Shown in pieces: positions 9,204 through 17,130 of a stretch of 59,925 bases of DNA (positions are counted from its first letter, which is position 1; each line of letters starts with the position of its first letter). The stretch is from Tissierellales bacterium. GTDB taxonomy: Bacteria; Bacillota; Clostridia; Tissierellales; Tissierellaceae. Where the stretch lies: contig JACIXZ010000009.1 of NCBI GenBank assembly GCA_014360205.1, forward strand, positions 1 to 59,925. Reading direction: 5' to 3'. A model generated the notes under the pieces. It was not told the DNA's origin and searched no databases. It saw nothing but the letters and a program-made list of their open reading frames with translations. A program made the translations under genes and the position numbers.

Positions 9204-9230
9204 AGGAAGCCTAAGGCTTTCCTCTATTTA
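9201..9230 (+). terminator. hairpin after tkt, probable terminator
   Basis: Inverted repeat TAGAGGAAGCC / GGCTTTCCTCTA begins at the tkt stop codon. The T-tract after it is poor, so termination may be partial. Confidence 0.6.
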
Positions 9231-9291
9231 TGTGAAAAATATATTTTATATTTAATATAAATGTGTTATATTAAATATTTGGAGGAAAGAT

Positions 9292-10110
9292 ATGGATATA
9301 AAATTAGTTGCAATCGATATGGATGGCACTTTGCTAAATGATAGTGGAGAGGTTAGCCATAATACTGTAGAGGCCTTAAGGCAAGCTAAAAAAAGAGGTA
9401 TTGAAATAATTTTATCTACTGGTAGAGTTTTAAAATCAGCGACTTATTTTTCAGATATGTTAGGGTTAAAAAATTATATAATAGCATCAAATGGGGCAAT
9501 AGTTTCTGATAAAAATTCTAATATAATTTTGAAAATGCCACTTGACTGTGAAACTATTAAAAAGATAGTTGAAATAGCAATAGAAGAAAACATTTATTTT
9601 CATTTTTATAATGATGACACATATTTTTCAAATAAATATATCAAAGAAATTGACAAATATTATAATTCATCGAAAGAGAGACTAAAGGGTCAAAATATAA
9701 AGTTTGAACTATTTGAAGATATAGATGAAGTTTTGAGAAGAGATATAGAAATTTATAAGTTTTTATTTATGGATGATGATTTAGAAAAGCTAAACAAAGT
9801 AAAGAAGAAATTGTCAATAATAAGTGATATAACCTTGTCAAAGAGTGGGATAAACAATATAGAAATTACAAATAAGAATGCCTCAAAAGGACATGCGCTT
9901 AAATATGTATCAGAGTTACTAAAAATAGATAAATCTCAAATAATGTCAATAGGAGATAATGACAATGACATTCCTATGCTAGAGACAGCAGGCATATCAG
10001 TAGCTATGGGAAATGCAGAAAAACATATTAAAGAAATTGCTGATTATGTTACAAAGACAAACAACGAAGATGGAGTTGCATATGCTTTTAGAAAATTCAT
10101 TTTAGAATAG
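9292..10110 (+). CDS. Cof-type HAD-IIB phosphatase
   Basis: 272 residues. D9-x-D11-GT near the N-terminus is the HAD nucleophile motif, STGR supplies motif II, and the C-terminal SIGDNDNDIPML block is motif IV; the inserted cap places it in the Cof/YidA (IIB) group. Such enzymes dephosphorylate sugar phosphates and FMN-like compounds with broad specificity. ATG follows GGAGG by 8 bases. The next gene starts 8 bases after its stop. Substrate cannot be told from sequence. Confidence 0.9.
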   Translation: MDIKLVAIDMDGTLLNDSGEVSHNTVEALRQAKKRGIEIILSTGRVLKSATYFSDMLGLKNYIIASNGAIVSDKNSNIILKMPLDCETIKKIVEIAIEENIYFHFYNDDTYFSNKYIKEIDKYYNSSKERLKGQNIKFELFEDIDEVLRRDIEIYKFLFMDDDLEKLNKVKKKLSIISDITLSKSGINNIEITNKNASKGHALKYVSELLKIDKSQIMSIGDNDNDIPMLETAGISVAMGNAEKHIKEIADYVTKTNNEDGVAYAFRKFILE

Positions 10111-10118
10111 GTGATCAA

Positions 10119-10586
10119 ATGGCTTTAAATATTGTATTAGTAGAACCTGAAATACCTCAAAATACTGGAAACATATCTAGAACATGTGCTATAACAAAGA
10201 CAAGGTTGCATTTAATTAAACCTTTAGGATTTTCTTTAGATGATAAACATTTAAAAAGAGCAGGACTAGATTATTGGGATCTTCTTGACATAAATTATTA
10301 TGACAATTTTGATGAGTGCCGAAACAAATATTATAATCATCCTTTTTATTATTCAACAACAAAAGCAAAAAAAATATATACCGATTTCAAATATGAAGAT
10401 GAGTCTTTTTTTGTCTTTGGTAAAGAAACTAAAGGCTTGCCTGAAGAGCTTATTTTTAGAAATATTGATACTGCTATAAGAATACCAATGAGAAGTGATT
10501 TAAAGAGATCATTAAATTTATCTAATTCAGTAAATATAATTTTATATGAAGCTCTAAGACAACTAGGGTTTCCTGAACTAGTTTAA
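10119..10586 (+). CDS. trmL: tRNA (cytidine/uridine-34-2'-O)-methyltransferase TrmL
   Basis: 155 residues, the length of a minimal SPOUT enzyme. It has the family start NIVLVEPEIPQNTGNISRTC, the KPLGFSLDDKHLKRAGLDYW block and the C-terminal knot residues FGKETKGLP...IPM...SLNLSNSVNI that bind S-adenosylmethionine. TrmL methylates the ribose of the wobble base in certain tRNA-Leu species; two Leu tRNAs (TAA and CAA anticodons) are encoded in this window. Likely co-transcribed with the HAD gene. Confidence 0.93.
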   Translation: MALNIVLVEPEIPQNTGNISRTCAITKTRLHLIKPLGFSLDDKHLKRAGLDYWDLLDINYYDNFDECRNKYYNHPFYYSTTKAKKIYTDFKYEDESFFVFGKETKGLPEELIFRNIDTAIRIPMRSDLKRSLNLSNSVNIILYEALRQLGFPELV

Positions 10587-10618
10587 GCTAAAATCAGAAA
10601 AAGGAGGAAACAAATATT

Positions 10619-12226
10619 ATGACTTTGTTAATCCCCGTTATAGGGGGATTGGGAATGTTTCTATATGGTATGACTATGATGGGGAGCGGTTTAGAAAAAG
10701 CTGCTGGCAATAGGCTTAAATCTGTCATAGAAGCTTTAACTACTAATAGGTTTATGGGTGTTTTAGTAGGTACGCTAGTAACTATGATAATTCAAAGCAG
10801 TAGTGCAACAACTGTAATGGTTATAGGTTTTGTAAATGCTGGCCTAATGACTTTACCTCAGGCGGCAGGGGTAATAATGGGAGCAAATATAGGAACTACT
10901 ATAACTGCCCAATTAATTGCATTTGATCTAGAATATATTGCACCGATTGCCGTTGCATTAGGGGTAGCAATATGGATGACAGCAAAGAGCAAGAACTCAA
11001 AATCATATGCTGAAATATTGATTGGGTTTGGGATATTATTTATAGGCATGGGCATGATGAGTGATGGATTAAAACCTTTAGCAGGTTTACCTTCATTTAC
11101 GAGAATATTGACAAGCTTAAATAATCCCGTTCTTGGAGTACTAGCTGGGATAGGCATTACTACTCTTGTACAGAGCAGCTCTGCGGCAATTGGATTATTG
11201 GAAGCACTTGCAAAAGAAGGGTTAGTGAGTATAGGGATATCTTTGCCAATACTATTTGGAAGCAATATTGGTACAACAACTACTGCCCTTATATCAAGTG
11301 TTGGAGCAAATAAGACAGCAAAAAGAGCAGCTGTGATACATTTTTTGTTTAATGTAGTAGGAGCATTTATTTTTATGACTTTATTAAGCTATCCAGTAAA
11401 ATTATTAGTAGCATACATATCACCAAATGATTTAGCAAGGCAAATAGCAAATGCACATACTTTATTTAATTTTGCAAATGTATTAATTTTACTTCCATTC
11501 ATTAGTATATTAGTAAAAATTGCTGAAAAGCTTGTACCAGGATCAGATGAATTTGAGGTAACTGAAGCAATATATTTGGATAAACGTATTATTCAGACAC
11601 CATCTATTGCCTTAGCTCAAGCGAAGAAAGAAACATTAAGGATGGGGGAACTAGTTTACGATAATCTTTCAGCTAGTCAAAGGGTGCTACTTGAGGATAG
11701 GACTGAAGAAGTGGATAGTATTCTTGATAAAGAGCAGGTAATTAACAAAGTACAAAGAGAAATCACTGAATACTTGGTAGCATTATCTAATGCACCATTA
11801 TCAGATGAACAACATGAGGATATAAATGCGATGTTATATGTTATTGGTGACATTGAAAGAGTTGGAGATCATGTGGAAAATATAACTGAGCAGGCTCTAT
11901 TTAAGTATGAAAACAACATATTCTTTACGCCTGAAGCAGTAAATGAACTCACTGAAATGTTTGAGATGTGTAAAAAAGTTTTCAATACATCAATTGAATC
12001 ATATAAAAATACTGATGAAAATTTAGCTAGGCAAGTATTAGCTTTAGAAGATGAGGTAGATAGACTGGAGAAGAGAAATAGAGCTAATCATATAGAAAGA
12101 TTAAACAAAATGCAATGTAGTACTGGCGCAGGTGTAGTATTTTTGGACGTAATTAGTAATTTAGAAAGAGTTTCTGATCATTCTAGAAATATTTCAATGT
12201 ATGTATTAGATAAATTTAAAGAATAG
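10619..12226 (+). CDS. Na/Pi cotransporter family protein with PhoU-like domain
   Basis: 535 residues. The N-terminal 300 residues contain eight or so hydrophobic segments and two inverted QSSSA repeats (IQSSSATT near residue 59 and VQSSSAAI near 185), the signature of the NptA/SLC34-type sodium-phosphate cotransporter. Residues about 340-535 form a PhoU-like helical domain with paired D/E-R metal-binding repeats (GDIERVGDHVENI, SNLERVSDHSRNI). It probably imports phosphate with sodium, or counts as its regulator. ATG is preceded by AGGAGG. The gene stands alone before the glycine riboswitch promoter. Confidence 0.9.
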   Translation: MTLLIPVIGGLGMFLYGMTMMGSGLEKAAGNRLKSVIEALTTNRFMGVLVGTLVTMIIQSSSATTVMVIGFVNAGLMTLPQAAGVIMGANIGTTITAQLIAFDLEYIAPIAVALGVAIWMTAKSKNSKSYAEILIGFGILFIGMGMMSDGLKPLAGLPSFTRILTSLNNPVLGVLAGIGITTLVQSSSAAIGLLEALAKEGLVSIGISLPILFGSNIGTTTTALISSVGANKTAKRAAVIHFLFNVVGAFIFMTLLSYPVKLLVAYISPNDLARQIANAHTLFNFANVLILLPFISILVKIAEKLVPGSDEFEVTEAIYLDKRIIQTPSIALAQAKKETLRMGELVYDNLSASQRVLLEDRTEEVDSILDKEQVINKVQREITEYLVALSNAPLSDEQHEDINAMLYVIGDIERVGDHVENITEQALFKYENNIFFTPEAVNELTEMFEMCKKVFNTSIESYKNTDENLARQVLALEDEVDRLEKRNRANHIERLNKMQCSTGAGVVFLDVISNLERVSDHSRNISMYVLDKFKE

Positions 12227-12246
12227 TATTATTGAAAAATTTTATA

Positions 12247-12275
12247 TTGAAATAATATTTATAGTAAGATATAAT
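12247..12275 (+). promoter_or_regulatory. sigma-A promoter of the glycine reductase operon
   Basis: TTGAAA at 12247-12252 and TATAAT at 12270-12275 are separated by exactly 17 bases. Start of transcription is expected near 12282, about 50 bases before the glycine riboswitch. Confidence 0.75.
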
Positions 12276-12329
12276 TAAATCGAAGATAAGTCGTTAATTT
12301 AGTAACAAATAAATATTGCGTTTCTGAAT

Positions 12330-12502
12330 GATTATTGCGGGAGAGACCTATATGGCGCCGAAGGAGTAATTATTTAAGCTAGCCACTTAAATGTGAAACT
12401 CTCAGGCAAAAGTACCGTAATATGACAGGACTCTGGAAAGTGATATAACACCGAAGGAGCAATCTCTATTAGAGAGAATCTCTCAGGTAAATAAACAGAG
12501 TA
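12330..12502 (+). promoter_or_regulatory. tandem glycine riboswitch (gcvT type)
   Basis: Two glycine aptamers lie in a row. Aptamer 1 (about 12334-12428) has the conserved GGAGAGACC, GCGCCGAAGGAG and CTCTCAGGCAAAAG blocks. Aptamer 2 (about 12430-12502) has ACACCGAAGGAGCAA and ATCTCTCAGGTAAA. Bases 12430-12435 (ACTCTG) pair with 12496-12501 (CAGAGT) as the P1 stem of aptamer 2. Layout and motifs match the Bacillus gcvT riboswitch, but here the RNA leads into trxB and the grd genes, tying glycine to its reduction. Confidence 0.95.
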
Positions 12503-12535
12503 AGTAGGCAGGCAGTCTATTTATTCTGTTTTTTT
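12494..12535 (+). terminator. riboswitch-controlled terminator (expression platform)
   Basis: Bases 12494-12507 pair with 12517-12530 (14 pairs, two of them G-U), followed by a T-tract. The left arm includes 12496-12501, the 3' strand of aptamer 2 P1, so the terminator and the ligand-bound aptamer cannot form together. Glycine should therefore switch the operon on. Confidence 0.85.
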
Positions 12536-12579
12536 AGTTGTACTTATTTTTTGTTAATTAAATGATTGGAGGTAGAAAT

Positions 12580-13518
12580 ATGCTTTATGATGTAGTAATT
12601 ATAGGGGCAGGACCTGCTGGATTATCTGCTGGACTTTATGCTGCAAGAGCTAGATTAAATACATTGATTATTGAAAAAGATGCAGTTGGTGGGCAGATAG
12701 TGACAACAGAAGAAGTCGCAAATTATCCTGGGTCTATAGAAAATGCGACAGGACCATCATTAGTTGCTCGTATGGTTGAACAAGCAGAGAGTTTTGGAGC
12801 AAAAAGAACATCTGATACTATAAAGAGTGTTGATTTATCTGGGAAGATAAAAATCTTAAAAGGAGAAAAAGCTGAATATCAAACTAAAACCGTAATAATA
12901 GCAACTGGAGCAACACCTAAGAAAATAGGTTGTCCAGGAGAAAAGGAACTCACTGGAAGAGGGGTTTCATATTGTGCTACATGTGATGCTGCATTCTTTG
13001 AAGATTTAGAAGTTTTCGTTGTTGGTGGTGGAGATTCAGCTGTTGAAGAAGCTATTTATCTAACTAAATTTGCTAGAAAAGTTACTATAATTCATAGAAG
13101 AGATTCTCTACGAGCTGCTAAATCAATTCAAGAGAAAGCTTTTGCAAACGAGAAGATTCATTTTATGTGGGATACCGTTGTCACAGAGCTAAAGGGTGAT
13201 GGACTGTTGGAATCTATGGTTGTTAAAAATGTCAAGACAGGAGAAGAAAAAGAAATTTTTGCAGATGAAAATGACGGTACCTTTGGAATATTTGTATTTG
13301 TGGGTTATGATCCAGCTACTAAATTATTTGAAGGCTTAATTGACATGGAGAATGGATACATCATAACAGATGATAAGATGGCAACAAATATTCCTGGTGT
13401 ATTTGCAGCTGGAGATAACAGGGTAAAACCACTTAGACAAGTAGTAACAGCAACTTCAGATGGAGCTATAGCTGCAACACAGGCAGAGAAATATATAGAA
13501 GAAAATACATTTGAATAA
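12580..13518 (+). CDS. trxB: thioredoxin reductase
   Basis: 312 residues, normal length. FAD-binding GAGPAG at residues 9-14, redox-active C132-A-T-C135, NADPH-binding GGGDSA at 149-154 and HRRDSLR at 172-178 are all present. It reduces the thioredoxin encoded next, which in turn donates electrons to glycine reductase protein A. ATG at 12580 follows GGAGGT by 7 bases; an in-frame ATG at 12562 lies before that ribosome site and was rejected. First gene of the riboswitch-controlled operon. Confidence 0.96.
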   Translation: MLYDVVIIGAGPAGLSAGLYAARARLNTLIIEKDAVGGQIVTTEEVANYPGSIENATGPSLVARMVEQAESFGAKRTSDTIKSVDLSGKIKILKGEKAEYQTKTVIIATGATPKKIGCPGEKELTGRGVSYCATCDAAFFEDLEVFVVGGGDSAVEEAIYLTKFARKVTIIHRRDSLRAAKSIQEKAFANEKIHFMWDTVVTELKGDGLLESMVVKNVKTGEEKEIFADENDGTFGIFVFVGYDPATKLFEGLIDMENGYIITDDKMATNIPGVFAAGDNRVKPLRQVVTATSDGAIAATQAEKYIEENTFE

Positions 13519-13535
13519 GAAGAGGAGGATTAATT

Positions 13536-13853
13536 ATGATCGAATTAACTAAAGAAAACTTTGAAGAAGAAGTTTTAAAAGCAGAAGGCACAATTTTAGT
13601 TGATTATTGGAGTCCATCATGTGAACCTTGTAAGGCATTGATGCCTTTTGTTCATAGCTTAGAAGAAAAATATGGAGACAAAATCAAATTTACATCACTT
13701 GATATTACTAAAGCAAGAAGAGTTGCTATTGGACAAAAAGTATTAGGTTTGCCAGTAATTGCAATATATCAAAACGGCGAAAGAATAGATTCAGTAGTAG
13801 GAGAAGAAGCAACTGAAAGCAGTGTTGAAGAATTAATAAAGAAATATTATTAA
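13536..13853 (+). CDS. trxA: thioredoxin of the glycine reductase system
   Basis: 105 residues, single thioredoxin fold. The active site is C29-E-P-C32 preceded by Ser rather than the canonical W-C-G-P-C (here WSPSCEPC), a variation seen in thioredoxins of glycine-reducing anaerobes. The cis-proline loop (GLPVIAIY) is present. It passes electrons from TrxB to the selenoprotein GrdA. An imperfect hairpin with the perfect palindrome AACTCATATGAGTT follows the stop at about 13856-13878. Confidence 0.94.
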   Translation: MIELTKENFEEEVLKAEGTILVDYWSPSCEPCKALMPFVHSLEEKYGDKIKFTSLDITKARRVAIGQKVLGLPVIAIYQNGERIDSVVGEEATESSVEELIKKYY

Positions 13854-13910
13854 GCCTCTAACTCATATGAGTTTAGGATATATGTGAAATATTTAAGGGA
13901 GGTGAAGTAA

Positions 13911-15197
13911 ATGCGTCTAGAATTAGGTAATGTCCTAATTAAAGATGTAATATTTGGCGATACAACAAAACTAGAAAAAGGTGTTCTTTCAATAAACAAA
14001 CAAGAATTAATTAACTTATTAATGGAAGATGAACATCTAAAAAAGGTAGATGTTGATATTGCTAAACCAGGAGAAAAAGTTAGAATTACACCTGTAAAAG
14101 ATGTCATTGAACCAAGAGTAAAGGTTGAAGGGCCTGGAGGAATATTTCCTGGCATTTTATCTAAAGTAGACATGGTAGGTTCAGGGAAGACAAATGTACT
14201 AAAGGGCTGTGCAGTAATGACAACAGGTAAAATTGTTGGGTTCCAAGAAGGAATAGTAGATATGTCTGGACCAGGAGCAGAATATACACCATTTTCTAAA
14301 TTAATAAATATTGTTTTAGTATGTGAGCCAGTTGATGGATTAAAACAACACGATCATGAGAAAGCTGTTAGGTTGGCGGGATTTAAAGCAGCTAAGTATT
14401 TAGGAGAAACAGCAAGAAATATAGTTCCTGATGAAGTAAAAGTATATGAAGTGGATACATTTACTGAAAATCTAAAGAAATATCCAAACTTGCCAAAAGT
14501 AGGATATGTTCAAATGTTACAAACTCAAGGATTGTTACATGACACTTATGTCTATGGAGTTGATGCTAAGCAAATAATACCTACTATTATGTATCCTACA
14601 GAATCAATGGATGGTGCTATAGTAAGTGGAAACTGCGTTTCAGCATGTGATAAAAACACAACTTATCATCATTTAAACAATCCAGTAATAGAAGATTTAT
14701 TAAATCTACATGGTAAAGAATTGAATTTTGTTGGTGTAATAATCACTAATGAAAATGTTTATTTGGCAGACAAAGAAAGATCATCTAACATGACTGCTAA
14801 ATTAGCTGAGTTTTTGGGATTAGACGGAGTAATAATATCTCAAGAAGGATTTGGAAATCCAGATACTGACTTAATTATGAACACAAAGAAAATAGAAGCT
14901 AAGGGTATAAAGACAGTTATAATCACAGATGAATATGCAGGTAGAGATGGTGCAAGCCAGTCATTAGCAGATGCTGATAAATCAGCAGATGCAGTTGTTA
15001 CAGCAGGGAATGCAAACCAAGTAATAACCCTCCCTCCTATGGATAAGGTTATAGGTTCATTAGAGTATGTTGATATAATTGCTGGAGGTTTTGATGGTAG
15101 TTTGGATGCTAATGGCTATATTACTGTTGAAATTCAAGCTATCACTGGTGCAACTAATGAAATAGGATTTAGTAATTTAACAGCAAAAACATATTAA
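13911..15197 (+). CDS. grdE: glycine reductase protein B proprotein GrdE
   Basis: 428 residues. GrdE is the precursor of the two small subunits of substrate-binding protein B. It is cleaved next to a cysteine, which becomes a pyruvoyl group that captures the amino group of glycine as a Schiff base. Cys242 in the motif SGNCVSACDK is at the position known for the Eubacterium acidaminophilum protein. ATG follows GGGAGGTGA. It stands directly before grdA, as in many Stickland clostridia. Assignment to the glycine rather than sarcosine or betaine system rests on the single complete locus and the glycine riboswitch upstream. Confidence 0.95.
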   Translation: MRLELGNVLIKDVIFGDTTKLEKGVLSINKQELINLLMEDEHLKKVDVDIAKPGEKVRITPVKDVIEPRVKVEGPGGIFPGILSKVDMVGSGKTNVLKGCAVMTTGKIVGFQEGIVDMSGPGAEYTPFSKLINIVLVCEPVDGLKQHDHEKAVRLAGFKAAKYLGETARNIVPDEVKVYEVDTFTENLKKYPNLPKVGYVQMLQTQGLLHDTYVYGVDAKQIIPTIMYPTESMDGAIVSGNCVSACDKNTTYHHLNNPVIEDLLNLHGKELNFVGVIITNENVYLADKERSSNMTAKLAEFLGLDGVIISQEGFGNPDTDLIMNTKKIEAKGIKTVIITDEYAGRDGASQSLADADKSADAVVTAGNANQVITLPPMDKVIGSLEYVDIIAGGFDGSLDANGYITVEIQAITGATNEIGFSNLTAKTY

Positions 15198-15234
15198 TAT
15201 AATAATAGTAAAATGAATGAAAGGAAGTGGAAAT

Positions 15235-15708
15235 ATGTCAATCTTTGATGAAAATTCAAAAGTTATCATCATTGGAGATAGGGATGGAATTCCTGGACCA
15301 GCGATTGAAGAATGTATAAAAACCACTCCTGCAGAAATAGTTTTTTCAGCAACTGAGTGTTTTGTCTGAACGGCTGCAGGAGCAATGGACTTGGAAAACC
15401 AAAAGAGAGTAAAGGAACTAGCTGAAAAATACGGCGCTGAAAATGTAATAGTAGTATTAGGCGGCGCTGAAGCAGAAGCAGCAGGATTAGCTGCTGAAAC
15501 AGTAACAGCTGGTGATCCAACTTATGCAGGTCCATTAGCAGGAGTCTCGTTGGGACTCAAAGTTTATCATGCAGTAGAGCCAGAATTTAAAGAATCAGTA
15601 GATCCTGAAGTATACGATGAACAAATCGGTATGATGGAAATGGTTTTAGATGTTGATTCAATTGTGGAAGAAGTTAAAAATATGAGAGAGCAATATTCAA
15701 AATATTAA
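15235..15708 (+). CDS. grdA: glycine reductase selenoprotein A, GrdA (in-frame UGA = Sec)
   Basis: 157 residues when UGA at 15367-15369 is read as selenocysteine 45. The context [15 protein letters not shown] is the invariant redox motif (C42-x-x-U45) of GrdA, and the total length equals the family. Protein A takes the carboxymethyl group from protein B as a selenoether and passes it to protein C as a ketene equivalent. ATG follows GGAAGTGG. Gene finders would truncate it to an ATG at 15385. The recoding hairpin is not obvious here: only a weak TGC/GCA stem with loop AGGA lies downstream of the UGA. Confidence 0.97.
15367..15369 (+). other. UGA selenocysteine codon of grdA
   Basis: In-frame TGA at codon 45, flanked by the conserved CFV and TAAGAMD coding, with uninterrupted family similarity on both sides. 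Confidence 0.96.
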
Positions 15709-15742
15709 TTCTCCATCTAAATCAAGGAGAGGAGGGAATCAA

Positions 15743-17053
15743 ATGGGGAAAATAAGAATAGTACACTATCTAAATCAATTCTTCGCTGGAATTGGGGGAG
15801 AAGAAAAGGCTGATTATGAACCAGAAGTAAGAGAAGGAGTAGTTGGGCCAGGGATGGCACTTCAAGCTGGTTTCAAAGATGAAGCTGAAATAGTAGCTAC
15901 AGTTATATGTGGAGATAGTTACTTTAACGAAAACATAGAAGAAGCAAAATCAAGAGTGTTAGAATTAGTTAAACAGTACAATCCTGATCTATTTATAGCA
16001 GGTCCAGCATTTAATGCTGGTAGATATGGGGTAGCATGTGGGGCAATAACTGAAGCAGTTCAAAACGAACTAAATATACCTGCACTTACAGCAATGTATG
16101 AAGAAAATCCAGGAGTAGATTTATATAGAAAATCAATATATATCATTCCTACAAAGGACAGTGCAGTTGGCATGAGGGATGCTGTTTCTAAAATTGTACC
16201 TTTTGCTTTAAAACTGGCAAAAGGAGAGAAAATAGGTTCTCCAAGCGAAGAAGGATACATTCAGAGAGGAATTAGGGTCAACTATTTTGCAGACAAGAGA
16301 GGCTCACAAAGAGCAGTTGAAATGCTAATTAAGAAATTGAAAGGTGAAGCTTACGAGACTGAATATCCAATGCCTGATTTTGACAGAGTAACACCAAATC
16401 CAGCAATCAAGGATATAACTAAAGCTAAAATTGCTCTAGTTACATCAGGTGGTATAGTTCCTAAAGGAAATCCAGACCATATAGAGTCAAGTTCTGCATC
16501 AAAATATGGGAAATATGACATTGAAGGCATTTTAGATTTAACAAAAGAAACTTTCCAGACAGCTCATGGTGGTTATGACCCAGTATATGCTAATGAGGAT
16601 GCTGATAGGGTATTACCAGTTGACGTGCTAAGGGATATGGAAAAAGAAGGCAAAATAGGAGAACTTCACAGATATTATTATTCTACAGTAGGAAATGGAA
16701 CTTCAGTAGCTAATGCTAAAAAATTTGCAAGTGAAATAGCGAAAGAATTAGTTGCTGATGGGGTAGATGCAGTTATATTAACTTCTACCTGAGGCACCTG
16801 TACTCGTTGCGGTGCAACGATGGTAAAAGAAATCGAAAGAGCAGGGTTACCAGTAGTTCACATTTGTACAGTTGTACCTATTTCACTGACTGTTGGTGCA
16901 AATAGAATAGTTCCAGCAGTAGCTATACCTCACCCACTTGGCAATCCTCAATTAACTGCTGAGGAAGAAAAAGAGTTGAGAAGGAAATTAGTAGAAAAAG
17001 CACTAAAAGCTCTAACAACTGAAATTACAGAACAAACAGTATTTGAAGATTAA
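15743..17053 (+). CDS. grdB: glycine reductase protein B selenoprotein GrdB (in-frame UGA = Sec)
   Basis: 436 residues when UGA at 16790-16792 is read as Sec350. The motif ILTST-U-GTCTRCGATM is the active site of the large subunit of protein B, with Cys353 and Cys356 nearby. It works with processed GrdE to bind glycine and cleave its C-N bond, releasing ammonia and handing the carboxymethyl group to GrdA. ATG follows GGAGGGAAT. A perfect SECIS-like hairpin lies at 16804-16820. Without recoding the gene would look split into 349- and about 77-residue pieces. Length and Sec position match characterised homologues. Confidence 0.97.
16790..16820 (+). promoter_or_regulatory. Sec UGA and SECIS hairpin of grdB
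   Basis: UGA at 16790-16792 is followed after 11 bases by a perfect 7-bp stem TCGTTGC/GCAACGA (16804-16810 and 16814-16820) with the loop GGT. Spacing and a G-rich apical loop resemble the minimal bacterial SECIS bound by SelB. Confidence 0.85.
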
Positions 17054-17065
17054 TAAAGGTTTAAT

Positions 17066-17105
17066 ATTTTAGAAAAGGGTGATTATAATCACCCTTTTCT
17101 AAAAT
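17066..17105 (+). terminator. 40-bp perfect palindrome between grdB and grdC
   Basis: Bases 17066-17085 are the exact reverse complement of 17086-17105. The core GGGTGATTATAATCACCC is flanked by AAAA on the left and TTTT on the right, so it can act as a partial, two-way terminator or an RNA processing and stabilising hairpin. It separates the proteins A/B genes from the protein C genes. Confidence 0.75.
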
Positions 17106-17130
17106 TAATAATAATACGGAGGTGACTCAT

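Noticed and set aside
15385-15708. Apparent 107-residue gene starting at an ATG inside grdA
   Set aside because: It is the part of grdA after the Sec codon; the true start is 15235.
16168-16183. GG-N10-GC sequence resembling a sigma-54 promoter inside grdB
   Set aside because: It lies in coding sequence and no activator or enhancer site is near; chance match.
16820-17053. Apparent separate 77-residue gene after a stop in grdB
   Set aside because: The stop is the Sec codon; grdB continues to 17053. A pseudogene reading was rejected because motif, length and SECIS all agree with recoding.
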